This document shows, piece by piece, positions 1 to 7,351 of a stretch of DNA of 16,087 nucleotides. The notes under the pieces were generated by a model. That model made no database searches, was not told the origin of the DNA, and saw nothing but the letters and a program-made list of their open reading frames with translations. The position numbers and the translations under genes were made by a program. The stretch lies in assembly GCA_947627145.1 (NCBI GenBank), contig CANQUW010000015.1, forward strand, positions 1-16,087, in the 5' to 3' direction. The stretch comes from an uncultured Bacilli bacterium (GTDB taxonomy: Bacteria; Bacillota_I; Bacilli_A; RF39; UBA660). How positions within the stretch are numbered: position 1 is the stretch's first letter; the number at the start of each line of letters is the position of its first letter.

Positions 1-185
1 AGATTAATATGTCAAATGAAGAAAGAAAAGTAGGGGAAGGAATCGGTTTTGAAAGAATAAGAAGAATTACAGGATACCTAGTTGGAACAACAGAAAGATT
101 CAACAATGGTAAACGTGCAGAAGAGCATGATCGTGTAAAACATGGAACACAAGGAATTCTAACTTCAGAAGAAAATGAAGATTAG
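1..185 (+). CDS. nrdD: Anaerobic ribonucleoside-triphosphate reductase, C-terminal end (partial)
   Basis: Only the last 60 codons are in the window; the reading frame begins at base 3 and ends with TAG at 183-185. The translation contains RRITGYLVG followed by TERFNNGKRAEEHDRVKH, the conserved glycyl-radical loop and tail of class III ribonucleotide reductase. The glycine coded at 72-74 is the expected radical-bearing residue. The enzyme reduces ribonucleoside triphosphates to deoxyribonucleotides in the absence of oxygen, and its radical is installed by NrdG. The last 11 bases overlap the start of the next gene, which is nrdG, so the identity is supported by both motif and neighbour. The catalytic barrel and the upstream zinc cysteines lie outside the window. 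Confidence 0.93.
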   Translation, partial: INMSNEERKVGEGIGFERIRRITGYLVGTTERFNNGKRAEEHDRVKHGTQGILTSEENED

Positions 186-726
186 ACTGGCAGCAGATCT
201 ACAACCTGACAGCATAGTTGATGGAGAAGGAATCAGGACAGTTGTATGGACTCAAGGGTGTAGTCATGCCTGTCCTGGTTGTCATAATCCTGGAACTCAT
301 GACTTTAAAGGTGGAGCAGACGTAGATCTTGAAGAAATAAAAGAAAAACTATCTAAGCTAAAAGATCAAGATGGAATAACTTTATCTGGTGGAGACCCAC
401 TATATCAAGTAGAAGCATCAACAGAAATTGCAAAATTTGCTCATACTTTAGGCATGGATGTATGGTGTTATACAGGATTTACTTACGAAGAAATTGTAAG
501 TAATGAAAAATTAAATAAAATTTTAGATGAAGTAGATATTTTAGTAGATGGTAAATTCAAATTAGAAGAATTTAGTCTAGATTTAAAATTCAAAGGCTCT
601 AAAAACCAAAGAATTATAGATGTGAAAAAAAGCTTAGAAGAAAACAAAGTATGCCTTGTGGAAAAGTATATTGATAAAAAAGATTATAGACAATTATATC
701 AAAAAGAAAGTTATATGTTTATTTAA
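175..726 (+). CDS. nrdG: Anaerobic ribonucleotide reductase activating protein (radical SAM)
   Basis: 183 residues. The radical-SAM cluster CSHACPGCHN gives Cys29, Cys33 and Cys36 (CxxxCxxC), which hold a 4Fe-4S cluster. GGDP at residues 72-75 is the SAM-binding motif, and the N-terminal DGEGIRTVVWTQGC stretch is typical of NrdG. The protein cleaves S-adenosylmethionine and puts the glycyl radical on NrdD. The ATG lies inside the last codons of nrdD (11-bp overlap) with only a weak purine-rich stretch before it, so translation is probably coupled to nrdD. A strong terminator follows the stop codon directly. The C-terminal tail (about residues 160-183, lysine and tyrosine rich) is slightly longer than in short family members; no key residue is missing. 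Confidence 0.96.
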   Translation: MKIRLAADLQPDSIVDGEGIRTVVWTQGCSHACPGCHNPGTHDFKGGADVDLEEIKEKLSKLKDQDGITLSGGDPLYQVEASTEIAKFAHTLGMDVWCYTGFTYEEIVSNEKLNKILDEVDILVDGKFKLEEFSLDLKFKGSKNQRIIDVKKSLEENKVCLVEKYIDKKDYRQLYQKESYMFI

Positions 727-751
727 AGATAGAGTAGTCTATCTTTTTTTC
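725..751 (+). terminator. Intrinsic terminator of nrdDG
   Basis: A perfect 9-bp stem (AAAGATAGA at 725-733, TCTATCTTT at 738-746) with a GTAG loop runs directly into a T tract (744-750). The stem starts within the nrdG stop codon. Confidence 0.88.
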
Positions 752-780
752 TTGAAAAAGATACTATAAAGAGTTAAAAT
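752..780 (+). promoter_or_regulatory. Sigma-A-type promoter for the membrane-protein operon
   Basis: TTGAAA at 752-757, a 17-bp spacer, and TAAAAT at 775-780. It sits just after the nrdDG terminator and about 35 bp before the next gene's start. Confidence 0.65.
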
Positions 781-815
781 AATGATAGAATTATTTAAAG
801 AGGAGAAATTTTCTT

Positions 816-1568
816 ATGAAGAAAAAAGGGAAAAATAAATATCGTACTTTAATAAAAAGTATAGTGTGTATAATACATGTAATAGTAATTATAATTTTAG
901 GATTTTGTTCTTTTAGATTATATAAAAATGGTGATAAACCACTAAATTTTTCTGAAATAAAAAGAAATAATAGTTATTCTTATTTAGAATTTTCAGAAAT
1001 GTCAGAAAAAATAACTACAATTGATAACAATAAAAAACAAATTCACATGGTAATAGAAAAGACTGATGAAGGTAGTTGGCATACGTATTTAATTGCGATA
1101 AAGAAAAGTGATGAAAAAAAATTTAAAAAAATGATAGATTATTCAAAAATATCAACTGATAAAGTTCCAACACAACAAAAAGTTTATGGATACGCAAAAA
1201 AAATAAATAATAATCTAAAAAAGAAAGTAGTTAAAAATTCCACAACATTAAGCACAAAAGAAGAAGGTAATGCAATTACAAATAAAAACTTCGAAAAATA
1301 TTTAACAAATTATTATTTGGATACAACTATAAAAAAACATCATAAATTTAACTATGCAATGTTAATTTTAATGCTTATGTTAGTAGTACTTACTATAACT
1401 TTAATTTTAGTAATAATTGATAAAGATAAACTTGTAGATGAAGTAGATAAAATTACAGAAGAAAGTATTAAAAAAATTACTAAAAAAGAAGAAAAAGAAA
1501 ACAGAAAAAACATAAAAAGAGTAAAAAAACAATTAAAACAAGAAAAAAAGAAAAATAAAAGGAAGTAG
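816..1568 (+). CDS. Two-pass membrane protein with lysine-rich cytosolic tail, unknown function
   Basis: 250 residues, no family recognised. The start is supported by AGGAG at 801-805. Two hydrophobic segments are clear: residues about 13-35 and 180-201. With positive N- and C-terminal ends, the expected topology is both ends in the cytosol and residues 36-179 outside. The tail (204-250) is mostly Lys and Glu, predicted helical, possibly coiled coil, and ends in a nearly pure run of Lys/Arg, suggesting contact with nucleic acid or anionic lipid. The outside part has a YLIAI ... VYGYAKKI pattern but no catalytic signature. It is the first of three genes on the same strand: the next begins 9 bases after its TAG, with its Shine-Dalgarno overlapping this stop codon. 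An assembly or accessory membrane role is possible but unproven. Confidence 0.8.
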   Translation: MKKKGKNKYRTLIKSIVCIIHVIVIIILGFCSFRLYKNGDKPLNFSEIKRNNSYSYLEFSEMSEKITTIDNNKKQIHMVIEKTDEGSWHTYLIAIKKSDEKKFKKMIDYSKISTDKVPTQQKVYGYAKKINNNLKKKVVKNSTTLSTKEEGNAITNKNFEKYLTNYYLDTTIKKHHKFNYAMLILMLMLVVLTITLILVIIDKDKLVDEVDKITEESIKKITKKEEKENRKNIKRVKKQLKQEKKKNKRK

Positions 1569-1577
1569 GAGAATAAA

Positions 1578-2138
1578 ATGCCAAAGAAGGAAATAAAGAA
1601 AAAAGAAACTAAAAAAGTTAAAAAGAAAAAAAATAAAGAAGAAAATGTTCAAGCAAAAATTTTAATTATAACAATCATGATATTAATATCTTTAGTTATG
1701 TTATATTTATTATTATCAGGTACAGCTAAAAAAGTAAATGAAAAAGAAAAAATAACTAATGATAAATTTATAACTATTGCAAAACGTCTTGGTTATGAAA
1801 CTAAAGATATAACTACAGAGCAAGGCGAAGAAAGAGTGAAAATGTTAAATAAAGTTACTTCCGCTATTAAAGATGATTTAAAAATAGAATTTTATAATTT
1901 TAAAACTACAAAAATAGCAAAAGGAGCATTCTTTAATGGAGAAAAATTATTCTCTGATATACAAAATATTAGTTATGAAAATAATGTAAAACGTGGTAAA
2001 AATTACTCATCTTTCTTTGCAGAAGATGATAAAAGATATGGAGTAGTAAGTAGAATAGATAATACTTTAATTTTGATAGATACAACTAGAAATTACAAAA
2101 AAGAAGCTAAAGAAATTGTAGAGGAATTAGGATACTAA
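1578..2138 (+). CDS. Single-pass membrane protein with extracytoplasmic domain, unknown function
   Basis: 186 residues. AGGAG (1567-1571) overlaps the stop of the preceding gene, so the two are probably translationally coupled. Residues 1-25 are almost all Lys/Glu, followed by one membrane segment at about 27-47. There is no lipobox, so this is a membrane anchor rather than a lipoprotein. The domain outside (about 55-186) alternates helices and strands, contains an IEFYNF core and ends KEAKEIVEELGY. From memory this resembles small anchored or lipoprotein domains of unknown function in gut Firmicutes, but I cannot name a family. It shares the cationic, Lys-rich cytosolic segment of its upstream neighbour, which suggests that the products work at the same membrane site (inference). 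Confidence 0.78.
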   Translation: MPKKEIKKKETKKVKKKKNKEENVQAKILIITIMILISLVMLYLLLSGTAKKVNEKEKITNDKFITIAKRLGYETKDITTEQGEERVKMLNKVTSAIKDDLKIEFYNFKTTKIAKGAFFNGEKLFSDIQNISYENNVKRGKNYSSFFAEDDKRYGVVSRIDNTLILIDTTRNYKKEAKEIVEELGY

Positions 2139-2139
2139 C

Positions 2140-2457
2140 ATGAAAAGAAGAATAAATAATTATATAAAAGATATAGATAAAAAATTAGAAAATATAAAAA
2201 AACAAGATTTAAATGAAATAAAAGAAAGACACTTAACTATGATAAAATTTATTCAACATGAAAGATTAATAAATCTTTTAATAACTTTATTTGTATCACT
2301 ATTTACATGTGTATCTTTCTTATTGTCATCAGCAAACAATATATTTTTCATAACAACAACAGTGCTTGTAGTAATATTACTTTTTTGCTCATTTAATTAT
2401 TTCTTTTATGATAATGCATTAAAAAAGTTATATAATGAATACACTCAAATGATTTAG
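2140..2457 (+). CDS. Small two-pass membrane protein, unknown function
   Basis: 105 residues. The ATG follows the previous stop codon by a single base, with a TAGGA ribosome site inside the upstream coding end, so coupling is likely. Residues 1-40 are charged and helical (KDIDKKLENIKKQDLNEIKERH, possible amphipathic or coiled-coil helix). Two membrane helices follow at about 43-63 and 67-88 with a very short turn, forming a hairpin whose ends are both cytosolic. No enzymatic motif is present. It is the last gene of the three-gene set, and a terminator-like hairpin begins within its final codons. Confidence 0.75.
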   Translation: MKRRINNYIKDIDKKLENIKKQDLNEIKERHLTMIKFIQHERLINLLITLFVSLFTCVSFLLSSANNIFFITTTVLVVILLFCSFNYFFYDNALKKLYNEYTQMI

Positions 2458-2475
2458 TACTACTAAGTCATTTTC
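2447..2475 (+). terminator. Terminator-like hairpin overlapping the end of the membrane operon
   Basis: AAATGATTTAG (2447-2457) pairs with CTAAGTCATTT (2463-2473), 11 bp with one G-U pair and a 5-base loop, followed by a short T run. The stem contains the stop codon of the preceding gene. The T tract is weak, so some readthrough into the next gene is plausible. Confidence 0.55.
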
Positions 2476-2480
2476 TATAT

Positions 2481-2485
2481 GGAGG
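2481..2485 (+). promoter_or_regulatory. Shine-Dalgarno site that fixes the DUF1848 start
   Basis: GGAGG sits 5 bases before the ATG at 2491. An in-frame ATG at 2479 overlaps this site and so is unlikely to be the true start. Confidence 0.8.
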
Positions 2486-2490
2486 ATTTT

Positions 2491-3378
2491 ATGATTTTAA
2501 ATGTAAGTGGAAGAACAGATATAATAGGTTTTTATACACCTTGGTTTTTAAATAGATTAAAAGAAGGATTTGTAGATGTACGTAATCCATTTATAAAAAA
2601 TAAAGTAAGTAGAATATACTTTGATGATGTAGATTTAATTATGTTTTGTACTAAAAATCCAATACCTATAGAAAGACATTTAAAAGAAATTAACAAACCT
2701 ATTATTTTTCATGTAACAATAACTCCCTACAATAAAGATTTAGAGCCTAATCTTCCACCTAAAAAAGAAATAATTGAATCAGTAAAAAGAATATCTAAAA
2801 TAGTAGGTATAGATAACTTGTATGTAAGATATGACCCTATACTAAAAAATGATAAATATACTATAGAATATCATAAAAAAGCATTTAATAAATTATGTAC
2901 TTTATTAAATGGTTATGTTAAAAATATAATTGTATCATTTATAGATGAATATAAAAATACTTCTAAAAATAAAAATATATTAAAACTCATAGAATTAACA
3001 GAAGAAGATTACAAAGAAATAGGAATATCTTTTTCAAACATTGCAAAAGAAAATGGTATGACAGTTCAAACATGCTTTGAAGAAAGAAATTTATGTGAAT
3101 ATGGTTTTATAAAAAGAGATTGTATTTCAAGAAACTTAGCTTTTAAAATGACAGGAAAAACTAACTTCAAACTATGGAGAGCAAGAAAAGGTAATGCTTG
3201 TAAATGTGTAGAAATGGTAGATATAGGAGTATATAATACTTGTAAACACTTTTGTAAATATTGTTATGCCAACTTTAATGAAATAGAAGTAGATAACAAT
3301 AGAAAACTACATGATCCTACATCTACTATGTTAATAGGTCATTTAAAAAAAGATGATATTATAAAAGTTAGGAAGTAA
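2491..3378 (+). CDS. DUF1848 family protein with radical-SAM-like cysteine cluster
   Basis: 295 residues from the ATG at 2491. The opening MILNVSGRTDI, then FYTPWFLNRL, FVDVRNPF and DLIMFCTKNP, are the pattern of the DUF1848 family. Near the C terminus, TCKHFCKYCYANF supplies Cys251, Cys255 and Cys258 (CxxxCxxC), able to hold an iron-sulfur cluster as in radical-SAM and spore-photoproduct-lyase-like proteins. A CKC pair (237, 239) lies just before. Unlike classical radical-SAM enzymes the cysteines are C-terminal, which is normal for this family. The reaction is unknown. No strong promoter was found between this gene and the operon upstream; a TATAAT at 2431-2436 has a poor -35. The last 11 bases overlap the 3' end of the opposing glycosylase gene. 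Confidence 0.85.
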   Translation: MILNVSGRTDIIGFYTPWFLNRLKEGFVDVRNPFIKNKVSRIYFDDVDLIMFCTKNPIPIERHLKEINKPIIFHVTITPYNKDLEPNLPPKKEIIESVKRISKIVGIDNLYVRYDPILKNDKYTIEYHKKAFNKLCTLLNGYVKNIIVSFIDEYKNTSKNKNILKLIELTEEDYKEIGISFSNIAKENGMTVQTCFEERNLCEYGFIKRDCISRNLAFKMTGKTNFKLWRARKGNACKCVEMVDIGVYNTCKHFCKYCYANFNEIEVDNNRKLHDPTSTMLIGHLKKDDIIKVRK

Positions 3379-3856
3379 TATCTTTAATCTTAGAATATTC
3401 GTGCACTAAATCTTCTATACTAGTTCTAGCATTTGCAGAAGAAGTAGAAGAAAGATATATCGCATCCATTCCAGTCTTTTCTCTAGAGTATTTATTATAA
3501 AGTTCATATGCTTTCTTGCCAGTAGTAAAAATAACTTCTACTTGGGAATTATCTAAAACACGATTTAAATCATTTACTTTAACATCACGTATAGAAGAAT
3601 CACTAGAAGCATGTATTAGGCAACTTTCACAAACATCCCATAATGCTATTTTATGTTTTTCTAAAAATTTCTTTTTATCCCTGGTTGTCTGTAGAATATC
3701 CTCATCATAAACAATTGCAAGTACCTTCCAAAATCTATTTTGTGGATGAGCATAATAAAATCCATCTTCTCTAGATTTACGTGAAGGAATACTACCTAGT
3801 ATTAATACTTTAGAATCTTTTTTATAAAAAGCATCAAACTCATGATAAACTCTCAT
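3368..3856 (-). CDS. Hypoxanthine-DNA glycosylase (DNA-deoxyinosine glycosylase, UDG family 6)
   Basis: 162 residues from the ATG at 3856; a TTG four codons upstream is in frame but less likely. Motif 1 LILGSIPS (18-25) and AHPQNRFWKV (36-45) are the signature of the HDG branch of the uracil-DNA glycosylase superfamily, with Asn40 the expected catalytic residue. LWDVCESC (72-79) with DSSIRD (86-91) and LSSTSSANA (135-143) match the remaining conserved blocks; family members usually read PSTSPANA in the last. The enzyme removes deaminated adenine (hypoxanthine) from DNA and starts base-excision repair. It converges on the DUF1848 gene, overlapping by 11 bp with no terminator between. Its promoter is intertwined with that of the divergent phosphatase gene. 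Uracil activity cannot be excluded. Confidence 0.88.
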   Translation of the reverse strand: MRVYHEFDAFYKKDSKVLILGSIPSRKSREDGFYYAHPQNRFWKVLAIVYDEDILQTTRDKKKFLEKHKIALWDVCESCLIHASSDSSIRDVKVNDLNRVLDNSQVEVIFTTGKKAYELYNKYSREKTGMDAIYLSSTSSANARTSIEDLVHEYSKIKDITS

Positions 3857-3872
3857 ATTAATCACCAAAATT

Positions 3873-3901
3873 ACTATAACACATTTTGCATATTTAATAA
3901 A
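3873..3901 (-). promoter_or_regulatory. Probable extended -10 promoter for the glycosylase gene
   Basis: On the minus strand TG-T-TATAGT occupies 3881-3873, giving an extended -10, with a weak TTTATT at 3901-3896 after a 17-bp spacer. It overlaps the opposite-strand promoter at 3886-3913. Confidence 0.4.
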
Positions 3902-3913
3902 ATATATTATAAT
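3886..3913 (+). promoter_or_regulatory. Sigma-A-type promoter for the PAP2 gene
   Basis: TTGCAT at 3886-3891, a 16-bp spacer, and a perfect TATAAT at 3908-3913, just before AAGGAGG at 3919-3925. The same bases carry the divergent glycosylase promoter. Confidence 0.65.
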
Positions 3914-3931
3914 ATAGTAAGGAGGATAAAA

Positions 3932-4546
3932 ATGAAAGTAGTAAAAAAGAATTGGTATGATATTGTATCTATAATAGCCCTTGCAATATTTATAATAATA
4001 GGAGTATCACTATTACAAAAAGATATCTTTAACATAGACAAAAACGTTTATACTTTTTTAGTAAATATAAGAAATCCATTACTTAATAATTTCTTTAAGT
4101 TTATAACGATGTTTGCAAATAAATATCCTATAATTATAATAGCCTTACTATTATGTGTATTTATTTTTAAAGATAATAAAGAAAGATTTTATATAGTATT
4201 AAATGTCTTAATAGTACCATTAATAAATGTAATTTTAAAAAGTATCTTTGCAAGAGAAAGACCCAATATTTTAAGATTAATAAATGAAAAAGGATATAGT
4301 TTTCCATCAGGGCACGCAATGATGGCAACTGCATTTTATGGATTACTAATATACTTTGCATATAAAAAAATAAAAAAGACTTGGCTTAGAAATATTACTT
4401 GTATAGGACTTTCCATTTTAATAATATTAATAATGCTAAGTAGAATCTATGTAGGAGTACACTATACAACAGATGTAATTGCTGGATGTTGTCTATCTAT
4501 ATTCTATCTAGCAATCTTTATAAAAATAATGAATATACGTAAATAA
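3932..4546 (+). CDS. PAP2-family membrane lipid phosphatase
   Basis: 204 residues. The ATG at 3932 lies 6 bases after AAGGAGG (3919-3925) and downstream of the promoter, so longer in-frame starts are rejected. All three PAP2 phosphatase motifs are intact: K103SIFARERP111 (KX6RP), FPSGH (124-128) and SRIYVGVHYTTD (170-181), with His177 the nucleophile, His128 the acid/base and Asp181 its partner. Hydrophobic segments at about 11-28, 55-79, 86-103, 130-144, 153-170 and 181-200 fit the usual six-helix fold. Substrates in this family include undecaprenyl pyrophosphate, phosphatidic acid and phosphatidylglycerophosphate. Recycling of undecaprenyl pyrophosphate for cell-wall synthesis is the likeliest role in a Gram-positive, but the sequence alone does not decide. 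Confidence 0.93.
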   Translation: MKVVKKNWYDIVSIIALAIFIIIGVSLLQKDIFNIDKNVYTFLVNIRNPLLNNFFKFITMFANKYPIIIIALLLCVFIFKDNKERFYIVLNVLIVPLINVILKSIFARERPNILRLINEKGYSFPSGHAMMATAFYGLLIYFAYKKIKKTWLRNITCIGLSILIILIMLSRIYVGVHYTTDVIAGCCLSIFYLAIFIKIMNIRK

Positions 4547-4595
4547 TAAAAAGAAAAATTTTTATAATATAGAACTATAGTAATATAAATAAAAT

Positions 4596-4620
4596 AAACA
4601 TACTCAAAAGGTATGTTTTA
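4596..4620 (+). terminator. Probable terminator after the PAP2 gene
   Basis: AAACATAC (4596-4603) pairs with GTATGTTT (4611-4618), 8 bp, loop TCAAAAG, ending in TTTTA. Stem and T run are modest. Confidence 0.55.
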
Positions 4621-4623
4621 ATA

Positions 4624-4652
4624 TTGATAAAAAAGTATAAATTTAGTAAAAT
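4624..4652 (+). promoter_or_regulatory. Sigma-A-type promoter for the ABC transporter gene
   Basis: TTGATA at 4624-4629, a 17-bp spacer, and TAAAAT at 4647-4652. It lies right after the preceding hairpin and gives a leader of about 55 bases before the ATG at 4715. Confidence 0.6.
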
Positions 4653-4714
4653 ATAGTTATTAATGGTGAGTAGAAAGAAATATAATTATAATAAGTTTTA
4701 GAAAGGAGAAAAAT

Positions 4715-7201
4715 ATGTTAGAATTAAAAAATATTACTAAAGTATATGAAACAGAAAATTTTAAACAAAAAGCTTTAAATAAAGTTAGTATTAATTTCCG
4801 TAAAAATGAATTTGTATCTATTTTAGGTCAAAGTGGAAGTGGTAAAACAACACTTTTAAATATAGTAGGAGGACTAGATAATTATACTAAAGGAGATTTA
4901 TTAATTAATGGTATTTCTACAAAAGAATATAAAGACCGTGATTGGGATATATATCGTAATCATAAAGTAGGATTTATCTTCCAAAGTTATAATCTAATTG
5001 GACACCAGACAGTTCTTGCTAATGTAGAACTTGCACTTACTTTATCAGGTGTTTCTAAAAAAGAAAGAAGGCGACGTGCTAAGCGTGCACTAAGAGATGT
5101 TGGACTTGGAGATCATATGAAGAAAAAACCAAACCAATTATCTGGTGGACAAATGCAGCGAGTTGCAATCGCACGTGCTCTAATAAACGATCCTGAAATT
5201 ATCCTTGCGGATGAGCCGACAGGTGCTCTTGATTCTGAAACATCTACTCAAATTATGAAAATCCTAAAAAAAGTAGCAGAAGATAGACTTGTTGTAATGG
5301 TTACTCACAATCCAGACCTTGCCCGTGAATATTCAACAAGAATTGTTAATTTAAAAGACGGTGAAATAACAGGGGACTCTAATCCATTTGAAGGAGAAGA
5401 AACAGAAGCAAAAGAACAGACTAAACCTCGTCGTAATAGAAAAAATTCTATGTCTCATAAAACCGCTTTTGGACTTTCTATGAATAACTTAATGACTAAA
5501 AAAGGAAGAACAATCCTAACAGCATTCGCAGGAAGTATCGGTATCATAGGAATCGCTGTTATTCTTTCAGTATCTACTGGAGTACAAAATTTTATAGATA
5601 GAACAGAAGAAGAAACATTATCAAGTTATCCATTAACCATAGAAAGCCAAACCCTAGATTTAAGTAGTTTTTCATCAACTAGAAAGACAAAAGATAAAAA
5701 ATGTAAAGAAAACACAGTATGTTCAAGAAATATAATGGAAGATATACTAAGTGCAACTTCTTCCTCTAAAATTACTAATAACTTAGAAAAATTAAAAGAC
5801 TATCTTGATAACAATAAAAAGATAGATGAACTAGTAAACGATGTTAAATATCATTATGGATTTGACTTACAAGTATATACCAATAAAGAAAGTGATAATA
5901 TAAAAGTTAATCCAAATACATTAATGTATACCATGATGGGACAAGCGAGTGGTGCTGATATGTCGCAGATGGCTTCATCATCATCTTCTTCTGCAATGTC
6001 TTCACCAATAATGGATTCATCACAGAATATTTTTACAGAACTTATGGATAATGATAGGATGCTTAAAAGTCAGTATCAAGTAGTAAAAGGAAAATTTCCA
6101 GAAAACTATAATGAAGTAGTTTTAATAGTAGATGATGATAGACAACTAGTTGATTATGTAATGTATGTTTTAGGACTTAAAGATCAAAAAGATATTGTAA
6201 ACTTTAGAAAAGATATGATAGAAGGAAAAGAATTTGAAAGCAAAGATACAAGTTTTACTTATGATGATATTCTAAACTTAACATTTAAAGCTATACCAAA
6301 CTCACAGATGTATGAGAAAAAATATGGAGTATGGACAGACCAAACAATGAATCCATCTACTTTACAAAAAGTAATAGATAATGGAATAGAACTTAAAGTA
6401 GTAGGTATTTTAAAACCAAATAAAGATGCTACTACTGCTATGACTAATATAGTAGGGTATAGAAAAGATTTAATTGAACATATCATGACAATAAACAATG
6501 AAAGTGAAATAGCTAAAGCCCAAAAGGAAAATCCAAATATCGATATCTTTACTGGACAAGAATTTAATACTCTTACTAATAGTTATGATATGAACTTACA
6601 AAGATTAGGAGTTGCTGAAAGCTCTAAACCATCATCAATTGAAATATATCCAAAAAGCTTTAATGCCAAAGAAAAAATAGAAGATATTCTAACAGACTAT
6701 AATGATAAAGCTAAAAAAGAAGATAGAGATGAAGATGCTATTACATATACTGATTATGTTGGAATAATTATGTCAGGAGTAACTTCAATAATAGACGTTA
6801 TTACAATAGGTTTAATTGGTTTTGTAAGTATCTCACTAATAGTATCAAGTATAATGATTGCGATAATCACATACATAAGTGTACTAGAAAGAACAAAAGA
6901 AATAGGAATACTACGTGCAATTGGTGCCAGCAAGAAAGATATATCAAGAGTATTTAATGCGGAAACATTTATTGAAGGATTAATTGCTGGAGTACTAGGT
7001 ATAATAATTACTTTACTTATAAACATTCCAATAAATGCAGTAATAAAGAGTTACTCAGATATTGAAAATATCGCAACACTAGATCCAATCGCAGCCCTAA
7101 TACTAGTTCTAATAAGCGTATTCTTAACAGTACTTGCAGGATTTATACCTGCCAAACTAGCAGCTAAAAAAGATCCAGTAGAGTCACTTAGAACTGAATA
7201 A
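4715..7201 (+). CDS. ABC transporter, ATPase fused to FtsX-type permease (MacB-like)
   Basis: 828 residues; GAAAGGAG precedes the ATG. Residues 1-225 are a complete LolD/MacB-type ATPase: Walker A GQSGSGKT (38-45), Q-loop Gln90, signature LSGGQ (142-146), Walker B IILADE (162-167), D-loop ALDS and His198. A charged linker (225-250) leads to the first membrane helix (about 267-289). A large outside domain (290-690), with a Ser/Met-rich stretch at 419-435, is followed by three helices (about 692-720, 750-778, 790-813) with the FtsX signature [19 protein letters not shown] (725-743). The C terminus DPVESLRTE is typical. Such type VII exporters act by mechanotransmission, expelling antimicrobial peptides or lipoproteins, or signalling to the wall. 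There is no adjacent two-component system or efflux partner. Function is therefore open; bacitracin-type resistance is only a guess. Confidence 0.92.
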   Translation: MLELKNITKVYETENFKQKALNKVSINFRKNEFVSILGQSGSGKTTLLNIVGGLDNYTKGDLLINGISTKEYKDRDWDIYRNHKVGFIFQSYNLIGHQTVLANVELALTLSGVSKKERRRRAKRALRDVGLGDHMKKKPNQLSGGQMQRVAIARALINDPEIILADEPTGALDSETSTQIMKILKKVAEDRLVVMVTHNPDLAREYSTRIVNLKDGEITGDSNPFEGEETEAKEQTKPRRNRKNSMSHKTAFGLSMNNLMTKKGRTILTAFAGSIGIIGIAVILSVSTGVQNFIDRTEEETLSSYPLTIESQTLDLSSFSSTRKTKDKKCKENTVCSRNIMEDILSATSSSKITNNLEKLKDYLDNNKKIDELVNDVKYHYGFDLQVYTNKESDNIKVNPNTLMYTMMGQASGADMSQMASSSSSSAMSSPIMDSSQNIFTELMDNDRMLKSQYQVVKGKFPENYNEVVLIVDDDRQLVDYVMYVLGLKDQKDIVNFRKDMIEGKEFESKDTSFTYDDILNLTFKAIPNSQMYEKKYGVWTDQTMNPSTLQKVIDNGIELKVVGILKPNKDATTAMTNIVGYRKDLIEHIMTINNESEIAKAQKENPNIDIFTGQEFNTLTNSYDMNLQRLGVAESSKPSSIEIYPKSFNAKEKIEDILTDYNDKAKKEDRDEDAITYTDYVGIIMSGVTSIIDVITIGLIGFVSISLIVSSIMIAIITYISVLERTKEIGILRAIGASKKDISRVFNAETFIEGLIAGVLGIIITLLINIPINAVIKSYSDIENIATLDPIAALILVLISVFLTVLAGFIPAKLAAKKDPVESLRTE

Positions 7202-7205
7202 ATAT

Positions 7206-7240
7206 AAAACTAGTTATCAAAATAGATAGCTAGTTTTCAT
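7206..7240 (+). terminator. Terminator of the ABC transporter gene
   Basis: A 13-bp stem (7206-7218 with 7225-7237, one G-U pair, loop AAAATA) whose 3' arm ends in TTTT, starting five bases after the stop codon. Confidence 0.75.
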
Positions 7241-7284
7241 ATTTAGTTGTAGAAATAAGTCATAATATTTTATACTCTATAAAA

Positions 7285-7313
7285 TTGAAAAAATCACGTA
7301 AAAATGGTATAAT
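7285..7313 (+). promoter_or_regulatory. Strong sigma-A-type promoter with extended -10
   Basis: TTGAAA at 7285-7290, an exact 17-bp spacer, and a perfect TATAAT at 7308-7313 preceded by TGG (extended -10). It drives the membrane-protein/rdgB pair. Confidence 0.8.
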
Positions 7314-7351
7314 ATGCTCATAATAAATAAAGAAAAAAGAGGTGGATTTTT

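Noticed and set aside
3842..3931. An N-terminal extension of the PAP2 protein by 30 codons
   Set aside because: It lies upstream of the promoter and the AAGGAGG site, and overlaps the glycosylase start.
6754..7026. A hydrophobic minus-strand reading inside the ABC transporter
   Set aside because: It is antisense to the permease helices; AT-rich membrane coding often gives hydrophobic shadows.
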